From Erysipelotrichaceae bacterium (lineage in GTDB: Bacteria; Bacillota_I; Bacilli_A; Erysipelotrichales; Erysipelotrichaceae): a stretch of DNA of 10,895 nucleotides. This document shows positions 7,305 to 10,895 of this stretch, piece by piece. The notes beneath the pieces were generated by a model, which saw only the letters and a program-made list of their open reading frames with translations, was not told the origin of the DNA and did no database searches. The position numbers and the translations under genes were made by a program. Numbering within the stretch: the first letter of the stretch is position 1; each line of letters starts with the position of its first letter. The stretch is taken from the NCBI GenBank assembly GCA_017620435.1, contig JAFZQL010000125.1, positions 1 through 10,895 on the forward strand. Direction: 5' to 3'.

Positions 7305-7310
7305 ATTATA
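7305..7310 (-). promoter_or_regulatory. -10 element of cutC
   Basis: A perfect TATAAT on the minus strand, separated from the cutC ATG by exactly six bases (GGAATT). The predicted transcription start is the A of the start codon. No -35 is recognisable. Confidence 0.65.
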
Positions 7311-7321
7311 CATGAGAGAAG

Positions 7322-7330
7322 GGGTGACCC
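7322..7330. promoter_or_regulatory. Small palindrome at the centre of the divergent cutC/HAD promoters
   Basis: GGGTGACCC is a perfect inverted repeat of 4-base arms around a central G at 7326. That base is the exact midpoint between the two start codons (7298 and 7354) and between the two -10 boxes. It could be an operator, but the arms are short and chance is not excluded. Confidence 0.35.
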
Positions 7331-7338
7331 TGATTTTA

Positions 7339-7347
7339 TGTTAAGAT
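7339..7347 (+). promoter_or_regulatory. Extended -10 promoter of the HAD-DUF3267-MDR-Nudix unit
   Basis: TGTTAAGAT is an extended -10 (TG 7339-7340, hexamer TAAGAT 7342-7347). It ends exactly six bases before the ATG at 7354, again putting the predicted start on the first base of the gene. No -35 or ribosome site is visible. Confidence 0.62.
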
Positions 7348-7353
7348 AAAGAC

Positions 7354-8949
7354 ATGATAAAAGGCGCTTTGTTTGATATTGACGATACACTGTATTCCCA
7401 TGAGCTGCATGCGGTTCCCAAGGCTACGCTGAAGGCTTTAGACAAGCTGCGCGCAAAGGGGATCAAGATCGGGATCTGCACATCCAGAGTGGCGGCGGAG
7501 ATGCTGGAAGTACCGGAAGAACTGCTGGACCGCATCGACTGTAAGATCGTGGGAACAGGTGCGACGACGGTCGTCGATAATGAATACTTCAAGAGTTATA
7601 CCATCCCTTTAGAGGATGCCAGAAGATATACGAAGTTCTTCGAAGAAAACAAGATCAGCTACGATTATTCCGACATCAACGGAGATCTTTATTTCTGGGG
7701 TGATGTAGACAAAGTCAACAAGGGCAAGTATCTCAGGCTTGCCGGAGGCAATGTCAAGTTCAAGGAGTACGAGGATGAACAGATCACGAACCTGTTCTAT
7801 TTTGAGGCGCCTGAAGACAAGATCAAGGACATCGACGCGATCAATCCGGGAGCTCTGATCTCGAAATGGGGCAATTCCGGGAATATCTGCGCTTCACTGG
7901 TGGACAAGAGTTTTGGGCTGCTGAAGTTCTGTCAGGTCTATTCTTTTACGACCGACGAGATCGTGGCGGCAGGAGACGGCATCAACGACGATGTGATGCT
8001 GGAAATGGCCGGAATCGGAATCGCCACCGATGATGCCAAGGACAACACCAAGGCTTGCGCCGACTACATCTGCAGAAAATCCATTGAAGACGGAGGACTC
8101 TATGATGCTTTGATCGATTTGAAGATCATCGAAGAAGACAGTTACGATATGAAGATGTTTGCGTTCGATCTGGATTCCACCCTGTTTGATCATAAGATGG
8201 GACGGATCAGCGAGATGACGATCCGCTCATTGAAAGCCCTGAAGGACAAGGGAATGATCCTGTGTCTGAATACTTCACGTTCCTACGAAGAACTGTACAA
8301 CGTTCCGCAGGAAATGCTGGATCTGATGGATGAACTGTGCCTGCTGGACGGCGCTTATATCCGGAACAAGAAAGACTGTAAAGTTTTCTATCTGAAGCAG
8401 GAAAACACCGACAGGATCGTTTCTTTCTTTGATGAGAACGGCATTCCTTACCGCTACTGTACCGATGACGGAGGAGGGTATCTGAACCGTCACGATGAAG
8501 ACAAGGAAGCCCTGTTCTACAAGCTGTACAGGATGATCCCCGAAGTTAAAAAGTACGATGGAGAGAAAGTGGTGCAGTTCCTCTACTATGCGACAGGAAG
8601 TCTCAGGGAAGAAGTGATCGGAATCGCCAGGGAAGAGAGCTGCTTCCTGCTTCCTTTCGGCGGAGAAATCTCTCCTAAGGGAACAAGCAAAGGCGAAGGC
8701 ATGCTGAAGATCGCTGAGAAATACGGGATAGCGAAAGAAAACATCTGTGCCTTCGGCGACAGCTACAACGATGTAGACATGCTGCAGAAAGCCGGACTGG
8801 GTATTGCCATGGGCAACGGTCAAAGAGAATGCAAGGATGCGGCGGATTATATCGCGGAAGATATTTCGGATGAAGGGTTTACGAAAGCCCTGATCCATTT
8901 CGGTTTCATTGAAGGAGAACAGGATGAACTGCATTCAGAAACTGCCTGA
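7354..8949 (+). CDS. Fused tandem HAD phosphatase (two Cof-like domains)
   Basis: A 531-residue soluble protein made of two consecutive HAD-superfamily phosphatase domains of the Cof type. Domain 1 (about 1-262) has motif I DIDDT (Asp8, Asp10), motif II Thr/Ser in CTSR, a candidate motif III Lys185 and motif IV GDGINDD (207-213). Domain 2 (about 266-525) has DLDST (Asp272, Asp274), NTSR, Lys446 in GTSKGEGML and GDSYND (468-473). Both halves keep the catalytic aspartates, so both may be active on sugar phosphates or nucleotides. The halves resemble each other along their length, for example TSR followed by VPEELLD or VPQEMLD, and FFEEN or FFDEN. Domain 2 begins with Met-Lys-Met, like the start of an independent gene. 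No Shine-Dalgarno precedes the ATG at 7354. It is the first gene of a four-gene unit and overlaps the next gene by 26 bases. Confidence 0.9.
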   Translation: MIKGALFDIDDTLYSHELHAVPKATLKALDKLRAKGIKIGICTSRVAAEMLEVPEELLDRIDCKIVGTGATTVVDNEYFKSYTIPLEDARRYTKFFEENKISYDYSDINGDLYFWGDVDKVNKGKYLRLAGGNVKFKEYEDEQITNLFYFEAPEDKIKDIDAINPGALISKWGNSGNICASLVDKSFGLLKFCQVYSFTTDEIVAAGDGINDDVMLEMAGIGIATDDAKDNTKACADYICRKSIEDGGLYDALIDLKIIEEDSYDMKMFAFDLDSTLFDHKMGRISEMTIRSLKALKDKGMILCLNTSRSYEELYNVPQEMLDLMDELCLLDGAYIRNKKDCKVFYLKQENTDRIVSFFDENGIPYRYCTDDGGGYLNRHDEDKEALFYKLYRMIPEVKKYDGEKVVQFLYYATGSLREEVIGIAREESCFLLPFGGEISPKGTSKGEGMLKIAEKYGIAKENICAFGDSYNDVDMLQKAGLGIAMGNGQRECKDAADYIAEDISDEGFTKALIHFGFIEGEQDELHSETA

Positions 8950-9496
8950 GAATTATGAAGAAGTCCTCCATGTGGACCTGCAGAAAGACAAGAAGACGGC
9001 CCTGAAAGTAAACGGACTGGCATTGCTGATTTATACTATATTGTTTATTCCGGCTTTTCTGATCAGACATCTGGATCTGATGAATGGCGTAGAACTTGAT
9101 CTGGTCGTCACCGGAGTGACGATCGTCGCCTTCTTTGTCTACATCGTCCTGCATGAGCTGACCCACGGCGTTGTCATGAAACACTACGGAGGTAAGGAAG
9201 TGGATTTCGGTTTCACCGGCATCTATGCCTATGCGGGAAGCTCGAAAGTCTACTTCTCCCGCAACAGCTACATCGTCATCACGCTGGCTCCGTTTATCCT
9301 TTGGACAGTCGTCTTTACGATACTTCTGCTGCTGTTTCACAAGACTCTGTACTGGCCTTTGATCTTCCTGCAGATCACGCACATCTCAGGCTGCGCCGGA
9401 GACCTTTATGTATATCACCTTGTCAGAAAACTTCCGGACACGCTCTACGTCAAAGATACGGGCGTAGAAATGAGTGCCTATGACAGAAAGGACTAA
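8924..9496 (+). CDS. DUF3267 membrane zinc metallopeptidase-like protein
   Basis: A 190-residue membrane protein with a zinc-peptidase signature HELTH at residues 77-81, at the end of the second of about four hydrophobic segments (about 30-47, 60-80, 116-138 and 143-152). A later Asp160 in SGCAGDLYV is a plausible third metal ligand. This arrangement fits DUF3267, a family distantly like the M50/site-2 proteases; substrates are unknown. The ATG at 8924 is preceded by AAGGAG with a six-base spacer, and the gene overlaps the end of the HAD gene by 26 bases in a different frame. A TTG at 8909 in the same frame is not used, since it would consume the ribosome site. It is followed by a single-base gap to the oxidoreductase gene. 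Confidence 0.85.
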   Translation: MNCIQKLPENYEEVLHVDLQKDKKTALKVNGLALLIYTILFIPAFLIRHLDLMNGVELDLVVTGVTIVAFFVYIVLHELTHGVVMKHYGGKEVDFGFTGIYAYAGSSKVYFSRNSYIVITLAPFILWTVVFTILLLLFHKTLYWPLIFLQITHISGCAGDLYVYHLVRKLPDTLYVKDTGVEMSAYDRKD

Positions 9497-9497
9497 A

Positions 9498-10493
9498 ATG
9501 AAAAACTATTATGTGGAACTGACCGGTATCGGCGAGTCGCATCTGAATGAAGAAGAAATCCCGACAGAAGATCTGAATGACAATGAAGCGCTGATCAAAG
9601 CTGAGTATTCCATGATTTCCTCGGGAACGGAACTGTCCCGGGCCTTCGGCCTGAAGAAGGGTTTTTCTTATCCGGTCAGGCCTGGTTACTGCATGGTCGG
9701 AAGAGTACTGGAAAAAGGCAAGGACATCAAGGCAGAAAAGGGAGACCTGGTCTTTGTGAATGCACCGCACGCTTCGCTGGTCAGAAGAACACACGGAAAT
9801 CTGGTTCAGGGACCGCTGATCTTCAGACTCCCTCAGGATATCGATCCGATCGAAGCGACGGCTATCAACCTGCTGCTGGTGGCAATACAGGGTGTCAATC
9901 TCAGCAGCGTCAGACTGGGCAGCCGCGTCGGCGTATTCGGTTTAGGCAACATCGGCATTCTGGTCGCCTGCATGTATAAAAAGCTGGGTTGCGATGTCAC
10001 GGGCATCGATCCGGTACAGGAAAGATGTGACCTGGCGAAATCAATGGGAATCGAAAAGACGGTCTGTGCACAAGATCCGAAAGAATTCCTGCAGAAAGCA
10101 TTCGATATCAGCATCGACGTGACCGGACTCTCTCCGGTAATTATCCACTGCGTAGAAAACACCGTAAACTACGGGGAAGTCATCCTGCTTGGATCCCCGA
10201 GACAGTCCTATGAATGCGACATTACACCGCTACTGTCTATGATCCACATGAAAAACCTGACTGTGAAAGGTGCTTTCAACAACACCACTCCGGTAGAAGC
10301 CGTATCCGGATCCAACGATTCTCTGGAAAACAACCTGCGGAAAGTCTGTGAACTGATCTGCAATAAGGATATCGATATCTCCAGGCTCATCAGCAAAGTG
10401 ATCGATCCGAAGGACTGCGAACAGGCCTACTATGATCTTATGTACAACAAGGATAAAGTCAACCTGATCGTCTACGACTGGAGGAACTACTAG
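9498..10493 (+). CDS. MDR-superfamily (alcohol dehydrogenase-like) oxidoreductase without zinc ligands
   Basis: A 331-residue medium-chain dehydrogenase/reductase with an N-terminal GroES-like domain and a Rossmann domain. The cofactor motif GVFGLGNIG is at 145-153, and Asp171 at the end of the second strand suggests NAD(H) over NADP(H). The ISSGTELSR segment resembles the SPGTE subgroup (as in BchC-like and sugar or threonine dehydrogenase-like proteins). The usual catalytic-zinc Cys is Ser here, the GHE motif is replaced by GYC (RPGYCMVG), and the four-cysteine structural zinc lobe is absent, so it is probably zinc-independent. The substrate is unknown. I choose ATG 9498 because GAAAGGA lies a few bases upstream and it begins one base after the DUF3267 stop; the in-frame ATG at 9474 would extend back into that gene. 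Confidence 0.87.
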   Translation: MKNYYVELTGIGESHLNEEEIPTEDLNDNEALIKAEYSMISSGTELSRAFGLKKGFSYPVRPGYCMVGRVLEKGKDIKAEKGDLVFVNAPHASLVRRTHGNLVQGPLIFRLPQDIDPIEATAINLLLVAIQGVNLSSVRLGSRVGVFGLGNIGILVACMYKKLGCDVTGIDPVQERCDLAKSMGIEKTVCAQDPKEFLQKAFDISIDVTGLSPVIIHCVENTVNYGEVILLGSPRQSYECDITPLLSMIHMKNLTVKGAFNNTTPVEAVSGSNDSLENNLRKVCELICNKDIDISRLISKVIDPKDCEQAYYDLMYNKDKVNLIVYDWRNY

Positions 10494-10895
10494 ATGGAAC
10501 TGTGGGATCTGTATACGAAAGACAGAACCGGAACAGGTCAGACAATGGTCAGAGGAGAGAAACAGCCGGAAGGCATGTACCGCATCGTCGTCCATCTGTG
10601 CCTGTTTAATACAAAAGGAGAGATGCTGATACAGCAGCGTCAGCCGTTCAAGGACGGATGGCCGAACATGTGGGACATCACGGTAGGAGGAAGCGCAGTC
10701 TCGGGAGATGATTCCGGGAGAGCGATCGAACGGGAAACGCTGGAAGAGCTCGGGCTGAAGATCGATTTTTCAAACGAAAGACCGGCAATGACAATCTCGT
10801 TTCCTCAGGGTTTCGACGACATGTATGTCCTGACAAGAAACATCGACCTTAACGATCTGAAGCTTCAGGAAGAAGAAGTCCGGAGAGTCAAGTGG
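10494..10895 (+). CDS. IDI-like Nudix hydrolase, N-terminal part (3' end outside window)
   Basis: The frame is open from the ATG at 10494, directly after the TAG of the oxidoreductase gene, to the right edge (134 codons). It begins MELWDLYTKDRTGTG and has the IQQRQPFKDGWPNMWDITVGG stretch split around the cofactor-like WD-TVGG core, typical of the COG1443 group of Nudix proteins related to isopentenyl-diphosphate isomerase. The Nudix box runs from the second Gly of VGGSAVSG through RETLEELGL (residues about 65-88). The catalytic RE-x2-EE core is intact, but the first box glutamate position appears to be Asp (GDDS where relatives often have GEDS). Such proteins hydrolyse diphosphates linked to another moiety; the substrate here is unknown. 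GGAGG lies about nine bases before the ATG inside the preceding gene, so translation is likely coupled. Confidence 0.88.
   Translation, partial: MELWDLYTKDRTGTGQTMVRGEKQPEGMYRIVVHLCLFNTKGEMLIQQRQPFKDGWPNMWDITVGGSAVSGDDSGRAIERETLEELGLKIDFSNERPAMTISFPQGFDDMYVLTRNIDLNDLKLQEEEVRRVKW

Noticed and set aside
7299..7313. Longer cutC start at ATG 7313 (MYNGI)
   Set aside because: This ATG overlaps the TATAAT that best explains transcription, has no ribosome site, and adds residues not typical of the CutC N-terminus.
8110..8160. Possibility that the double HAD is two genes split by a missed stop
   Set aside because: The frame is continuous through the junction, with no stop, terminator or convincing ribosome site before the Met at residue 266. 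An internal start cannot be excluded, but one fused protein is the direct reading.
8909..8923. TTG start for the DUF3267 gene
   Set aside because: The extra five codons are the ribosome binding site (AAGGAG) of the ATG at 8924.
1..10895. Defence system, mobile element, CRISPR array, tRNA or rRNA gene
   Set aside because: I looked for nuclease, reverse transcriptase, transposase and integrase motifs, regular repeats and tRNA-like cloverleaf sequences and saw none. Base composition and gene style are even across the window.

Overview
The window looks like part of a chromosome from a low-to-mid GC member of the Bacillota. The gene set (a GH1 6-phospho-beta-glucosidase, Xpt, MscL, YitT-type membrane protein, Cof-type HAD phosphatases), the AGGAGG-type ribosome binding sites and the short U-tracted hairpins all fit. 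I lean towards an Erysipelotrichia-like gut or oral bacterium, but that is an impression from the gene mix, not a demonstrated placement. There is no mobile element, CRISPR array, tRNA or rRNA gene, and no gap over 100 bases between genes.

Layout. (1) 1-588, plus: the 3' part of a GH1 6-phospho-beta-glucosidase, closed by a strong hairpin terminator. (2) 655-2037, plus: a two-gene unit of an MBL-fold hydrolase and xanthine phosphoribosyltransferase (xpt), ended by a bidirectional terminator. (3) 5158-2075, minus: an SDR oxidoreductase, a DUF985-type cupin and a full-length ABC exporter half-transporter, packed stop-to-start. (4) 5646-5242, minus: mscL. (5) 5721-6566, plus: a YitT/DUF2179 membrane protein, divergent from mscL. 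(6) 7298-6594, minus: cutC, convergent with yitT across a shared palindromic terminator. (7) 7354 to the right edge, plus: a four-gene unit of a fused double HAD phosphatase, a DUF3267 membrane zinc metallopeptidase, a zinc-less MDR oxidoreductase and an IDI-like Nudix hydrolase cut by the window edge.

Functionally the window is mostly housekeeping and small-molecule handling: beta-glucoside breakdown, purine salvage, osmotic protection, export, and several phosphatase, dehydrogenase or Nudix activities of unknown substrate. I see no defence island, secondary-metabolite cluster or obvious new system.

The most striking feature is how genes start. Three first-in-operon genes (MBL hydrolase, cutC, double HAD) lack a Shine-Dalgarno sequence and have a good -10 element exactly six bases before the ATG, which would place the transcription start on the A of the start codon (leaderless mRNA). 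Downstream operon genes carry purine-rich ribosome binding sites. For the divergent cutC/HAD pair, the two -10 boxes and two ATGs are symmetric about the centre of a small palindrome. The second notable item is the tandem fusion of two apparently complete HAD phosphatases in one 531-residue protein.
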